This document shows positions 52,713-62,921 of a stretch of DNA of 64,000 bases, one piece after another; position 1 is the first letter of the stretch; each line of letters begins with the position of its first letter. The stretch spans positions 4,898,001 through 4,962,000 of the forward strand of contig NC_013061.1 of assembly GCF_000023825.1 (NCBI RefSeq), given 5' to 3'. The notes beneath the pieces are model-generated. The model searched no databases. It saw only the letters and a program-made list of their open reading frames with translations, and had not been told where the DNA came from. The DNA comes from Pedobacter heparinus DSM 2366. Lineage in GTDB: Bacteria > Bacteroidota > Bacteroidia > Sphingobacteriales > Sphingobacteriaceae. Made by a program: the position numbers and the translations under genes.

Positions 52713-54929
52713 TTATTGGGTCAGTTCTAATTTAATGGTTTTCAGTTCTTCAGAATTTGGGCCCATCATGACTGTGAAACTGCCAGGTTCGGTAATCCAT
52801 TTGCCATCTTTCCAGAATTCAAGCGAACGGGAAGAAATGGGCAGGGAAATCTTTTGGGTTTCGCCCGGACGCAGGCTAATGCGTTTAAACCCTTTTAATT
52901 CTTTAATTGGCCTTGCCAGTGAAGAGATGTCATCACGAAGGTACAGCTGCACAATTTCATCGCCAGCCACTTTACCGGTATTGGTTACTTCGATTTCGGC
53001 AAAAACAGTTTCACTGGCTTTCATGCTGGCTTTAGAGAGTTTTGGTACTCCATATTTAAATTGTGTGTAGCTGATGCCATAACCAAAGGGATAGGTTGCA
53101 CCTTCTGTAGTTCCCCACATCATTCTTGGCCTGCCTGGTATTAAAGTATTATAAAATGCAGGTACCTGACCTACATTTCTTGGGTAGGTAACAGTTAATT
53201 TTCCGGAAGGGTTCAGATCGCCAAATATGGCTTCTGCAATGGCAGTACCTGTTTCCTGCCCCAGAAACCATCCGTCTAATATGGCCGGAACATGGTCTTT
53301 GGCCCATTGAATAGCGGCCGGACGGCCATGCAGCAATACCAGTACTACAGGTTTGCCTGTGGCTACAATGGCCTGCATCAGCTTATCCTGGTCGCCCGGC
53401 AAGGTAATGTCGTCCCTATCCACATTTTCCATTACGGTTTTATCATCATCGCCCAGCACCAGGATACATACATCAGCTTCTTTTGCAATGGCAACGGCTT
53501 CTGCAAGCTGCGTATCTTTTGGATGCTGGATATCAGTCCCTTTCGCATACAATACCTGTGCATTTTTACCTACAGCAGTTTCGATGCCTTGTTTTACAGT
53601 AATGAAGTGTTTAGGCTGCTGGGTAGAATAAGTGCCCAGGCGAATGGTATCGGCATTTGGACCAATTACGGCTATCTTTTTGAACTGACTTTTTTTAAAT
53701 GGCAGCAGGTTGTTGTTTTTTAGGAGGATGAGACTTTTGCGGGCTGCTTCGAGTGCAAGTGCATCGTGTACAGGATTATTTAGTACGGTTTTATAGTTTG
53801 ATCTGGGGCTGGACAATGAGCCATCGATCTGCGAAAAGAATACATCAGCATTTACATCTGCATCTTTTGTACCTTTTTGTAATTCGGTCATTTCCTTGCC
53901 CAATGGATTTTCTTCTTCGTCGAGGTGCAGGGCAATCTTAAATTCCAGTACTTTTCTAACGGCGTCGTCGAGCAGTTTTACCGGCACTTTTCCGTTTTTT
54001 ACCGCGGCGACCAGTGGGGGGCCATACATTCTTTTATCGGCCCAGGTCTGTTTAAAGGCAAGCTCGGTATGCACACCTGCTTCCAGTGCTTTTCTGATGG
54101 TTTCTTCCTGGCTTTCGGTGGCGAACAAGCGCTCCTGAACCCACCTCAGGTCGTTGTTATCAGAAACCACCAGACCATCAAAGCCGTATTCCTTTCTGAA
54201 TACATCGTTTAGGGTATAGGTATTGATGTGACAGGGCACCCCATTTAAGGTATGATGTGCAGGCATGACCGAACCAACCTGAGCTTCTTCTACTGCAGCC
54301 CGGAAAGGCGGAAGGTGAACTTCGTGCAAACTACGCAGGGAAATTTCGACTGCAGCACCATTGGCACCCAGCAGGGGTTCACTATCGGCCACAAAATGTT
54401 TAGCTGTTGCCACTACATGGTCCTTATCGAAGCGGTTTTTGCCACGGCCCTGCAGGCCATTGATAAAGGCTACGCCGATTTTACTGACCAGGTAGGCATC
54501 TTCTCCATAACCTTCTTCGAAACGGCCCCAGCGCGCATCGCGCAAAACCCCAAGCATTGGGGTATAACAGTGGTGTATGCCTAAAGCCCTGGCTTCTTTT
54601 GCAATCACGGTAGATACCCTTTCGACAAGCGAAGGATCCCAGGAACTGGCTATGGAAATGGCCTGAGGGAAAGAAGTGGTGCCGGCAGCAACCACACCAT
54701 GCAGACATTCACCGGCCTGCATATGGGGGATATTTAATCTTTTATTGGCATTGGGATAAAATGAGGCCAGCTGATGCGCTTTTTCTTCCAAGGTCATTTT
54801 ACTCAGCAGGAGTTCTACTTTTTGCCTTTCTTGTTTGGTTAAGGGAATATAACCGGTTTTTTCCTGGGCCTGTACTTTTAAAAGCTGCAGACCTGTAAAG
54901 AAGAATAGTATAAATTGAAATAGCCTCAT
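52713..54929 (-). CDS. Glycoside hydrolase family 3 beta-glucosidase
   Basis: 738 residues. A signal peptide (about 1-21) precedes a GH3 (beta/alpha)8 domain: KHFVADSEP (177-185) and the nucleophile Asp257 in FDGLVVSDNND. An (alpha/beta)6 domain (about 400-620) and a C-terminal fibronectin III-like domain (EVTNTGKVAGDEIVQLYLRD, about 645-664) complete the BglX-type layout. The enzyme should cleave terminal beta-linked glucose or related sugars in the periplasm. It follows a terminator and an operator-like palindrome, so it heads a separately controlled unit of GH3, DUF2264 and M28. Confidence 0.93.
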   Translation of the reverse strand: MRLFQFILFFFTGLQLLKVQAQEKTGYIPLTKQERQKVELLLSKMTLEEKAHQLASFYPNANKRLNIPHMQAGECLHGVVAAGTTSFPQAISIASSWDPSLVERVSTVIAKEARALGIHHCYTPMLGVLRDARWGRFEEGYGEDAYLVSKIGVAFINGLQGRGKNRFDKDHVVATAKHFVADSEPLLGANGAAVEISLRSLHEVHLPPFRAAVEEAQVGSVMPAHHTLNGVPCHINTYTLNDVFRKEYGFDGLVVSDNNDLRWVQERLFATESQEETIRKALEAGVHTELAFKQTWADKRMYGPPLVAAVKNGKVPVKLLDDAVRKVLEFKIALHLDEEENPLGKEMTELQKGTKDADVNADVFFSQIDGSLSSPRSNYKTVLNNPVHDALALEAARKSLILLKNNNLLPFKKSQFKKIAVIGPNADTIRLGTYSTQQPKHFITVKQGIETAVGKNAQVLYAKGTDIQHPKDTQLAEAVAIAKEADVCILVLGDDDKTVMENVDRDDITLPGDQDKLMQAIVATGKPVVLVLLHGRPAAIQWAKDHVPAILDGWFLGQETGTAIAEAIFGDLNPSGKLTVTYPRNVGQVPAFYNTLIPGRPRMMWGTTEGATYPFGYGISYTQFKYGVPKLSKASMKASETVFAEIEVTNTGKVAGDEIVQLYLRDDISSLARPIKELKGFKRISLRPGETQKISLPISSRSLEFWKDGKWITEPGSFTVMMGPNSEELKTIKLELTQ

Positions 54930-54944
54930 AATATTTAAAGTGTA

Positions 54945-54956
54945 GCAGTCGATTGC
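54945..54956. promoter_or_regulatory. Operator-like palindrome upstream of GH3
   Basis: GCAGTCGATTGC differs by one base from the perfect palindrome GCAATCGATTGC found upstream of susC2. It is centred on CG, as LacI-family operators are, and lies 16 bases before the GH3 start, just after a terminator. No LacI-family gene is in the window. Confidence 0.5.
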
Positions 54957-54999
54957 AAGAAAAAGAATAAACTGTGCAGAGGTTTAACCCTGCACAGTT
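54957..54999 (-). terminator. Terminator-like hairpin between susD2 and GH3
   Basis: On the - strand AACTGTGCAG (54999-54990) and CTGCACAGTT (54979-54970) form a perfect ten-pair stem with a ten-base loop, followed by TATTCTTTTTC. It probably reduces read-through from susC2-susD2 into GH3. Confidence 0.75.
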
Positions 55000-55024
55000 G
55001 AAATTTGTGTATACTCAGCAAAAA

Positions 55025-56680
55025 TTAATAGCCAGTATTGTTGGGCATTTTGGCTCCGGTGTTTCTGTCTATTGCTGTTTGAGGAATTGGCATCAGGTTG
55101 TTCATCATCTGAACTGTAGCCTGAGATTTCTCATATCCATATTTTTTGGTCCTATCATAGATCTTTCCTAAGCGAGCCAGGGTCATCATTCTGAATTCTT
55201 CCCCATATAGCTCTCTGGCCCTTTCATCAAGGATATAGTCTATATCTACATTTGCTGCAGCAACCGGTGTGGCATTTGCACGTCTTCTTACTACATTAAT
55301 ATCGTCAGCAGCAAGATCTGCTCTTGATTTTCCCAGATAGGCTTCAGCACGCAGGAAATAGGTTTCCGGTAAACGAACGACATAAAAATTCCTTACATAG
55401 CCATTATCTGGTACTTTATTGATGTGCTTATCCGTACCAAATTTTGCCCAGTTCGGGAATACATAAATCATGGTATCATCCCTTGTGGTCAGGAAAGATT
55501 TTGGGATTAATGTGGCCTTTTTATACAACAGATTTCCAGCAGCATCTTTAATATCTGCACCGAAATAATATTTGCGTTTGATATTGGTTTCGTTATTCCT
55601 GATGTCATTTCCTGAATTTTTCCAGATGGTATAATTGGTATAATTGGTTGGCCTTGCATAAGCAACCCCACGACCAGTACTGTCTTGTGCAACACCAGGA
55701 TAACCAATCTTTGCGAGACCCCAGTAGTTACACCACATCATCCGTTCAATTAGCGGTCTTCCCGCAAACGTAGTTCCTCCAGGGATAGAAGCACCTGTAG
55801 GACCTTGTGCAAACTGCGCAATAAAAATCCCTTCATTGTTACCCGCTTGTCTGTTTTGGTTTCCCATCACAAACAGGTCATAGTAATAATCTTTATCCGT
55901 TTCAGAACTGCGTGCGCCAAAACGGGCGTTTACCAAACCATAAGTACCATCCGTACCATCAATAACCCTGGTTGCGGCAGCAATGGCACCATCATAATCT
56001 TTCATTGCGAGGTTAATTTCTGCCAGATAGTGATCTGCAGCGGCCCTTACTACCCTTCCAGGTACAGTATGGGTAATTGGAAGGTTAAGCCTGGCAAATT
56101 CCAGGTCCTTTTTTATAAAGAGTAGGACCTCCTCACGTGTATTTCGTACAAAATCCACTTTTGCTGAAGTGACCGGTTTATCGACAATAGGAACCCCACC
56201 GTACAAGTGTACCAGATTGCGATAAGCAAATGCTCTGAAAAAGTAGGCTTCTGCCAGGGCTTGATTTTTATCAGTTTCTGTGGCCCATGGAAATCCAGGT
56301 TTTAATGCAGACTCGATCAATTGATTGGCATTTTTAAGCAAAGCATATTGATTGTTAAACCAATCAGCCGAATAGGCTTCTACTGAATTCACCAGACCCC
56401 AGTTGTTGTATTTGGCGTTGTCATCCCGTGGATCGAAACAAACATCGGTACCCAGACCCAGGATCCATGCTTCATGCGGCCCGTCGTTCATGTTGTAGAT
56501 CAATTGTACATACCTGTAAAAGGTTCCGCTTAAACCTTCCAGCTGTGCTTTATTGGTATAGGCTGTTTCAGTACTGATCCTGTCGTCCAAACTTTCCCTC
56601 AAAAACTCATCATCTTTACAGGAAGCAAGTAGTGCTAATAGTCCTACTGCGACTACTCGTATATTTCTATGTAATTTCAT
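55025..56680 (-). CDS. susD: RagB/SusD family nutrient uptake lipoprotein (pair 2)
   Basis: 551 residues, the classical length. The lipoprotein signal is VGLLALLASCKDDEF (Cys about 21). Landmarks are DRISTETAYTNKAQLEGLSGTFY (about 32-54), AEAYFFRAFAYRNLVHLYGGVPIV (about 143-166) and the C-terminal DERARELYGEEFRMMTLARL. It pairs with the susC2 receptor, 17 bases upstream. Sequence differs strongly from pair 1, so the two systems probably bind different chains or lengths. Confidence 0.94.
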   Translation of the reverse strand: MKLHRNIRVVAVGLLALLASCKDDEFLRESLDDRISTETAYTNKAQLEGLSGTFYRYVQLIYNMNDGPHEAWILGLGTDVCFDPRDDNAKYNNWGLVNSVEAYSADWFNNQYALLKNANQLIESALKPGFPWATETDKNQALAEAYFFRAFAYRNLVHLYGGVPIVDKPVTSAKVDFVRNTREEVLLFIKKDLEFARLNLPITHTVPGRVVRAAADHYLAEINLAMKDYDGAIAAATRVIDGTDGTYGLVNARFGARSSETDKDYYYDLFVMGNQNRQAGNNEGIFIAQFAQGPTGASIPGGTTFAGRPLIERMMWCNYWGLAKIGYPGVAQDSTGRGVAYARPTNYTNYTIWKNSGNDIRNNETNIKRKYYFGADIKDAAGNLLYKKATLIPKSFLTTRDDTMIYVFPNWAKFGTDKHINKVPDNGYVRNFYVVRLPETYFLRAEAYLGKSRADLAADDINVVRRRANATPVAAANVDIDYILDERARELYGEEFRMMTLARLGKIYDRTKKYGYEKSQATVQMMNNLMPIPQTAIDRNTGAKMPNNTGY

Positions 56681-56697
56681 ATCTATTCATATTTTAA

Positions 56698-59600
56698 TTA
56701 AAACCCTAAGTTTAAGCCAAAGGAAACAGTTCTCATAATAGGCGTATTGGCGTTTACCGATGTCTGAGAAGACCCGCCGTTACCACCAATCTGTGCCCCA
56801 TTGGCTGGATCCAGACCTGTCCATCCTGTAAAAGTCAGTAAGTTGGTACCACTTACGAACAACTTCAAATTATCTACTTTTAACTTGTTGAGCAGTTCTT
56901 TCGGAAGACTGTAGCTTAATGAGGCCGTTTGCAAACGCACGAATGTACGCGACTGGTAAAAACCATATGAAAACGGATTTCCATAGTTAGGTCTTACAAA
57001 TTCATTGCTTTCACGATCCGGCATCCATGGGTTTTGGCCGGCAATCCAATTTCCTGAAGTTGGCAAAAGCGACGCTGGATTTAACCCGCGTGGATTGCCC
57101 GACATAAAGAAATTGTTCTTTCCACCACCAATGATAGCGTTAACAGTAAAAAACAATTGGAAATTTTTGTAATTAAAGGTATTGGAAACATTGAAGTTGA
57201 AGTTTTCCTTGCTGTATCCAATTACGGACCTGTCGTTAACGTCTATCATCCCATCACCATTGATGTCCTTGATTTTAAGGTCTCCAGGAAAGAATATCTG
57301 GGCTCCACCTGCAGTTTTGTATTTGTTCATATATTCCGTATCAGAACTTTGCACGATTCCCTCAACGGTATAATCATAAAACCCTAATAAAGACTTACCA
57401 ATGAACAATGAGTTTTCCGGCTGGTCTTTATCATCAGGCAAATGCGTCACTTTATTTCTGTTCAGCCAGAAACTGATTCCAGAGCTCCAGCTAAATCCAT
57501 CATCAGATTTTATGTTGGTTGAATTTAAAGTTATTTCAATTCCCCTGTTCTGAACTTCGCCGAGATTCGATTTTACGGAACTAAAACCAGTGAAAATTGG
57601 CAGCAATCGTGTTAGAAGTTGATTATCGGTTTTGCTGGAGTAAACATCAACATTACCGGTTAAGCGCTGGTCTAACAACTGAAAATCTACCCCAAGGTTT
57701 AAGGTATTTGTAGTTTCCCAGGTAAATGTTTTATTAGCCAGTGTGGAAGGAGTACTGATTAAAAAAGAATTGCTGCCAAAAACGGTAAACAAGGTGTTGT
57801 CAGTAAAAGCAAGTGAAGAGTATGACCCTACCGATTGGCTACCTGTTTTTCCATAAGAAGCCCTTATTTTCAGGTAGTTTACAAATTTCACATCTTTCAT
57901 GAAATTTTCTTCACTCAATGCCCATGCAACAGATCCCCCTGGAAAATAACCGTACTTAAAGCCTTCGGCGAATGCAGAATAACCATCACGCCGCAAGGTA
58001 AATGTACCGTAGTACTTTGATTTATAGTTGTAATTTAACCTGCCGAAATAACCAACATTGGTTGTTTTAGCAAATTCAGTATTTGTTGTAATGACTTTAC
58101 CCGTATTTAAACCGTTCATCCCTAACAAGGTGGTTCCGGCTGCAGAGAAATCGGATGAATTTACCCTCAGCTGTTCAGTTGTACTGAAATCGCGGGTATA
58201 ACCAAACAAAGCGTCAATATTATGGTCCCCAAATGAACGGTTATAGGAAATCAGGCTATTGATTACCCAGCTGTTTCCCTGATTATTTATCCTGTACCCA
58301 TTTGCTCTGGACAAAAACTGTGCAGGATTCGCAATGTCTCCAGGAAGCAAAGTGTTCACTTCACCAAATTCGTGGTGGAAAAAGCCTGTATTCGAAACCG
58401 ATTTTGTCCCTGTAGCTTCAAATCTATAGTTCAAACCTTTGATAAAAGGTATTTTCGCATTGATAAACCCGGTACCTCTTATCGTATTTTGCTTGTTCAA
58501 ATCGTCATCATAGACTCCAGGTTGAGTAACATTAGTAGGGCTACCCCAGAAAGGACTGTACATTGACGTATTTCCTGTGGGGTAACGCTGGTAGATATCG
58601 CTGCCATCTACATACCTGTAACTGTATGGGGATATATAAGTAGCCATGTATAAGCTTGGCGAATTGCCTGTAAAATCACGTGACGAATAATATCCGTTTG
58701 CACCAAACGATAACCAGTCTGTAATATTATTCTCTACTTTTAGGGTGAGGTTTGGCTTCTTAAACTTATCGTTGTACAACACCCCTTTTTGGTTCAGGTA
58801 ACCCGCTGAGAAATAATAATTGGTGTTATCTGTTTTTCCGGAGACACTTAATTGGTAATTCTGGATAGGCGCAAATTGTGTAACTTCATCCAGCCAATTT
58901 AAGGTATGCCCCTCATTATACGCCTTATACTCTAGATTCGACAACACTTTCGTCATATCTGTAATGTCCTGACCCCTGATAGACATATTGTCTTTTCTCC
59001 ACTGAATAAACTCATCACCGGCTTTCATTTTAGGAACCCTTGTCCAGTTTTGTACGCCATAATAGGTGCTGAAGTTGATCTGAGGTTTTTCTGTTCTGCC
59101 ACGCTTGGTAGTAATTACAAGTACCCCATTTGCAGAACGTGAACCATAAATGGAAGCAGCACTACCATCTTTCAGGATATCATAAGAAGCAATATCGTTC
59201 ATATTGATCTCATTAAGGTTTCCATCAAAGATCACCCCGTCTAAAATGATTAATGGATTTCCTCCCCCACTGATAGAATTCTGCCCCCTGATTGCAATGT
59301 TAGGGGTAGCACCTGCAGCATTTGAAGGGCCAACATTGATACCAGATGTACCTTGTAATGCTTCTAACGCATTTACAAACGGGACACTGGCTTTAGGACC
59401 ATCTTCTAATCTGACGGTAGTAATTGAGCCGGTGACATCTTTACGCTTTTGCGTACCGTAGCCGATTACAACTACATCATTTAACTGATTGGCCGCAGGG
59501 ACAAGGGTAATGTTAATTTTTGTGCGGTTATTTACCTTTACTTCCTGGCTAATATATCCCAGGTAACTAACAGTAAGCGTCGCGTTACTCTCTGTAGTTA

Positions 59601-59844
59601 AAGAATAACCTCCGTTTACATCGGTAACGGCACCACCACCTGCCGAACTTTTGATGGTTGCCCCAATAATGGTCTCGCCTTTTTCATCCATCACCTTACC
59701 TGTGATGGTTATGGGGGCCAACATTTTCTTTGCTGCTACAGCTTTACCGGAGGCGGCCAGTAAGACTATAAAAACAGAAGCAAGCAACAATTTTGTAACC
59801 CTCAGACTTAAAAAGTTACAATTTAGTAGTTTGAGTTTTGTCAT
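56698..59844 (-). CDS. susC: SusC/RagA family TonB-linked outer membrane protein (pair 2)
   Basis: 1048 residues. A signal peptide (about residues 16-38) is followed by a carboxypeptidase-D-like domain (TGKVMDEKGETIIGATIKSS, about 48-67), the SusC signature DVVVIGYGTQKRKDVTGSI (about 123-141), a plug (with SIYGSRSANGVLVITTKRG) and the barrel. There is no STN domain. It has a 351-base upstream region shared with the divergent glycosidase gene, holding three operator-like palindromes. It depends on ExbBD-TonB for transport. Confidence 0.95.
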   Translation of the reverse strand: MTKLKLLNCNFLSLRVTKLLLASVFIVLLAASGKAVAAKKMLAPITITGKVMDEKGETIIGATIKSSAGGGAVTDVNGGYSLTTESNATLTVSYLGYISQEVKVNNRTKINITLVPAANQLNDVVVIGYGTQKRKDVTGSITTVRLEDGPKASVPFVNALEALQGTSGINVGPSNAAGATPNIAIRGQNSISGGGNPLIILDGVIFDGNLNEINMNDIASYDILKDGSAASIYGSRSANGVLVITTKRGRTEKPQINFSTYYGVQNWTRVPKMKAGDEFIQWRKDNMSIRGQDITDMTKVLSNLEYKAYNEGHTLNWLDEVTQFAPIQNYQLSVSGKTDNTNYYFSAGYLNQKGVLYNDKFKKPNLTLKVENNITDWLSFGANGYYSSRDFTGNSPSLYMATYISPYSYRYVDGSDIYQRYPTGNTSMYSPFWGSPTNVTQPGVYDDDLNKQNTIRGTGFINAKIPFIKGLNYRFEATGTKSVSNTGFFHHEFGEVNTLLPGDIANPAQFLSRANGYRINNQGNSWVINSLISYNRSFGDHNIDALFGYTRDFSTTEQLRVNSSDFSAAGTTLLGMNGLNTGKVITTNTEFAKTTNVGYFGRLNYNYKSKYYGTFTLRRDGYSAFAEGFKYGYFPGGSVAWALSEENFMKDVKFVNYLKIRASYGKTGSQSVGSYSSLAFTDNTLFTVFGSNSFLISTPSTLANKTFTWETTNTLNLGVDFQLLDQRLTGNVDVYSSKTDNQLLTRLLPIFTGFSSVKSNLGEVQNRGIEITLNSTNIKSDDGFSWSSGISFWLNRNKVTHLPDDKDQPENSLFIGKSLLGFYDYTVEGIVQSSDTEYMNKYKTAGGAQIFFPGDLKIKDINGDGMIDVNDRSVIGYSKENFNFNVSNTFNYKNFQLFFTVNAIIGGGKNNFFMSGNPRGLNPASLLPTSGNWIAGQNPWMPDRESNEFVRPNYGNPFSYGFYQSRTFVRLQTASLSYSLPKELLNKLKVDNLKLFVSGTNLLTFTGWTGLDPANGAQIGGNGGSSQTSVNANTPIMRTVSFGLNLGF

Positions 59845-59891
59845 ACTTCATGAATTTAGGTTGGTTAAAAGTTTCTATTTGGTTATATTTT

Positions 59892-59903
59892 GCAATCGAT
59901 TGC
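59892..59903. promoter_or_regulatory. Operator-like palindrome upstream of susC2
   Basis: GCAATCGATTGC is a perfect 12-base palindrome centred on CG, 48 bases before susC2. A one-mismatch copy precedes GH3. The form is that of a LacI-family operator. Confidence 0.55.
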
Positions 59904-59944
59904 CTTCTGATTACTTTATTTTCAAAAAAACAATCACAATATAA

Positions 59945-59958
59945 AGTGTGCGAACACA
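59945..59958. promoter_or_regulatory. Operator-like site 1 in the divergent gap
   Basis: AGTGTGCGAACACA has GTGT and ACAC arms around a central CG. A second site with the same core GTGTGCGAACACA lies 56 bases to the right. Confidence 0.5.
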
Positions 59959-60000
59959 CAATCACATCATATTGCTTACACAAACATAATAAAATATTAA

Positions 60001-60014
60001 TGTGTGCGAACACA
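60001..60014. promoter_or_regulatory. Operator-like site 2 in the divergent gap
   Basis: TGTGTGCGAACACA has TGTGT and ACACA arms around a central CG, one base pair short of perfect symmetry. With site 1 it could allow cooperative or looped binding in the 351-base gap (59845-60195) between susC2 and the divergent glycosidase gene. Apart from these palindromes nothing else is recognised in that gap. Confidence 0.5.
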
Positions 60015-60195
60015 ATTTTGAAATTATTTTTTATTACCGGTTTTTTGTTGCTATGTTTGGCTACAGTGTTTTTTGATTTTCACATCATAGCATGTGGTTA
60101 AGCTTTAAAAAGAATCTGTACGCTAAACTGTTAAAACAGCAAAAATTGCAACAACCAAAATAAACCACCCGATTTGTTTTAATAAATCAACAATT

Positions 60196-62901
60196 ATGAA
60201 AAAACTGCTATTCTCTTCCCTGATGTTAATTGGCCCGCTTGTTTACGGACAGAACAAAGACAAACTGCTACATGCGATTGACATTGACGCCATACGGGAA
60301 ACCAAATTAACCGGGTATATCGGATTGGCTCCTACAGTGATGTCTAAACCAGCAGCAAGCACACAGGTGACTGCCTTTTTAAAAAAATTTCCGGGGAAAA
60401 AGTATTTTACCTTTCCTGAAAGCAGGGAAAATTCAATCCGCCTGCTGGATAGTCTGCCTGAAAAATGGACAAACCATTCGGCGGCCGATCTGGTTTCATT
60501 TAAAGGCGTAGCACAACCAGGAGAATATTATGTATTTCAGGTTGGGGTTTATGGAGCTGGGCAGCCTTTAAAAAATATACAGGTTCGCTTTTCAGCTCTA
60601 AACAATGACAAGGGGCAGTCTATAAAAGAAGTAACCTGTTTCAATTCGGGGGGCATTTCTTTTAAAGGAGAGAAATTTTCAAAATCGCTGCATCTTGATC
60701 CGCACAATGTATTGCCTTTATGGTTTGGGGTAGATGTACCTGAAAATTACAAAGGTCTATATAAAGGTACAGTGGAGATTAAGCCCGAAGGTCTGCCGGC
60801 TACCTTAATTCACATAAGTATAGATGTAAAGGGAAATATTATTGCCAATCATGGCTACAATGACGAGACCAAATTGTCCCGTCTGGCCTGGCTGAATACA
60901 AAAGTTGCAATGGACGATGGCCTGACCAATGGCTTTAAACAGGTAGACCGGGCTCAAAAGAACATTTCTATATTGGGCCGTACCATTAAATTATCTGATC
61001 AGGGCCTGCCACTTGATATTCAAACTTTTTTTGATAAAAACAATGAACTGATCTTACCGAAAGGCGAACCCATTATTGCGGCGCCTATCCGGTTTATTAT
61101 TGAAAAAGATGGACGGGAACTTCCGCTTGCCGCAGGAACATTGAAATTTGAAGATCATTTTCCGGGGTCAACACATTGGGAAACTAAATTAACGAACGGG
61201 GACATCAGCGTTACCATTAAAGGCCGTGCAGATTATGATGGATTTATTGGTTATAGTGCGGTAGTGACGGCTTCAAAGGATATCTCTATAGATGATATCC
61301 GTTTGCAGGTACCTATGCGTCCGGAAAAAGCGACCTATATGATGGGACTGGACAAAGAAGGTGGTTTTAGTCCGAAAGACTGGCGCTGGAAATGGGATGT
61401 GCTGGAAAAACATCAGGATGAGGTATGGATGGGTGCGGTGAATGGTGGACTGAAGCTAAAACTTAAAGGGAAAAACTATCAGCGACAGCTGGTTAACCTC
61501 TATTATCCATTTGGGCCATTGCATGAGCCTGAATCCTGGGGCAATGGTCATAAAGGTGGGGTAGATATTTATGAACAGGAAAAAACAGTAATGATTAAGG
61601 CCTATTCTGGTGAGCGCACCTTGAAAAAGGGAGAAACCTATCAGTTTGATGCAGAATTTCTGGTTACACCTTTCAAACTGATCAATAAGGACATACAGTT
61701 TAACGATCGCTATTACCATTCGGACATTGATACAACCAGCAATACAATCAGACTTGCACAGGAACATGGGGCCAATATCATCAACATCCACCACAAGAAA
61801 GATATCTACCCTTTCCTGGACTATCCAATGGCCAATGACAATGTTCCCGACCTGAAAGCATTTATCGATAGCAGCCATACTAAAGGTATAAAAACAAAAC
61901 TTTATTATACTACACGGGAGATTAGCGTAAATGCGCCTGAAATATGGGCTATGCGGGCATTGGGTGATGAAATCATTTACCCGGGTCCAGGAATGGCTAC
62001 CAGAACTTTGGTAAACCCGAATGGCGTACATCCATGGCTGGGTCAGAATTTAAAGAAGGATTTTATACCGGGCTGGGTGGCTACTTTTACTTCGGGTAAA
62101 TATAAAGGCCGCCAGGACCTTTCGATCCTGACCAGGCCCGATTCTCGCTTAAATAATTTTTTTCTGGGCGGACTGGAATGGATGTGCAAGGAGCTGAACA
62201 TTGATGGCATTTACATGGATGACCTGGCGCTTGACAGGGAAACCATGCAAAGGACCCGTAAAATCCTGGAGCGCGACCGTCCAGGTGCGAAAATTGACAT
62301 GCATACCTGGAACCATTACAACAAATATGCAAAATGGGCTTCTTCGCTAAACCTGTATATGGATATGCTTCCTTATATTGATCATTTATGGGTTGGTGAA
62401 GCCAGGGATTACGACCGTTCTTCTGATTACTGGCTGATAGAAGTAAGTGGTGTTCCCTTCGGACTTTCTTCACAAATGCTGAACAAAGGTGGAAATCCAT
62501 GGAGGGGTATGGTATTTGGTATTACAAACCGTTTGGGTTGGTTTAAAGCCAAAACACCAGAATATATCTGGAAATTCTGGGATGACTACCATATTGAAAA
62601 GAAACAGATGATCGGATTCTGGAATGATGAAATTCCGGTTAAAACGGATAATAAAAAAACTGAGGCCACTATTTATAAAGGAAAGGATGAAGTAATTGTG
62701 GCTTTGGCCAACTGGACTGCAGAACCGCAGAAATGCAAACTGAAAATAGACTGGAAAGCCCTGGGCTTGTCCCCTGACCAGGTAACAGCAGAAATACCGG
62801 AAATAAAAGAGTTCCAGGACGGACGGTCAATCAATGTCGAAAAAGAAATCAACCTTGAAGGCGAAAAAGGCTTTCTTATTGTAATCAAAAGGAAACAATA
62901 A
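60196..62901 (+). CDS. GH123_N/DUF6067-like glycoside hydrolase
   Basis: 901 residues. A signal peptide (about 1-18, ending in VYGQ) is followed by an Ig-like segment (about 95-205, with YYVFQVGVYGAGQPLKNIQVRF split across strands), a large beta-sandwich (about 230-505) and a TIM-barrel region (about 510-780) with acidic clusters in DGIYMDDLALD and WVGEARDYDR that could be catalytic. The layout resembles the DUF6067 group (GH123 N-terminal-like) found in glycan loci. The substrate is unknown. It is the first gene of the divergent + strand unit and is followed 20 bases later by a beta-helix protein. Confidence 0.7.
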   Translation: MKKLLFSSLMLIGPLVYGQNKDKLLHAIDIDAIRETKLTGYIGLAPTVMSKPAASTQVTAFLKKFPGKKYFTFPESRENSIRLLDSLPEKWTNHSAADLVSFKGVAQPGEYYVFQVGVYGAGQPLKNIQVRFSALNNDKGQSIKEVTCFNSGGISFKGEKFSKSLHLDPHNVLPLWFGVDVPENYKGLYKGTVEIKPEGLPATLIHISIDVKGNIIANHGYNDETKLSRLAWLNTKVAMDDGLTNGFKQVDRAQKNISILGRTIKLSDQGLPLDIQTFFDKNNELILPKGEPIIAAPIRFIIEKDGRELPLAAGTLKFEDHFPGSTHWETKLTNGDISVTIKGRADYDGFIGYSAVVTASKDISIDDIRLQVPMRPEKATYMMGLDKEGGFSPKDWRWKWDVLEKHQDEVWMGAVNGGLKLKLKGKNYQRQLVNLYYPFGPLHEPESWGNGHKGGVDIYEQEKTVMIKAYSGERTLKKGETYQFDAEFLVTPFKLINKDIQFNDRYYHSDIDTTSNTIRLAQEHGANIINIHHKKDIYPFLDYPMANDNVPDLKAFIDSSHTKGIKTKLYYTTREISVNAPEIWAMRALGDEIIYPGPGMATRTLVNPNGVHPWLGQNLKKDFIPGWVATFTSGKYKGRQDLSILTRPDSRLNNFFLGGLEWMCKELNIDGIYMDDLALDRETMQRTRKILERDRPGAKIDMHTWNHYNKYAKWASSLNLYMDMLPYIDHLWVGEARDYDRSSDYWLIEVSGVPFGLSSQMLNKGGNPWRGMVFGITNRLGWFKAKTPEYIWKFWDDYHIEKKQMIGFWNDEIPVKTDNKKTEATIYKGKDEVIVALANWTAEPQKCKLKIDWKALGLSPDQVTAEIPEIKEFQDGRSINVEKEINLEGEKGFLIVIKRKQ

Positions 62902-62921
62902 TTAAGATAAAGCGGATTGTT

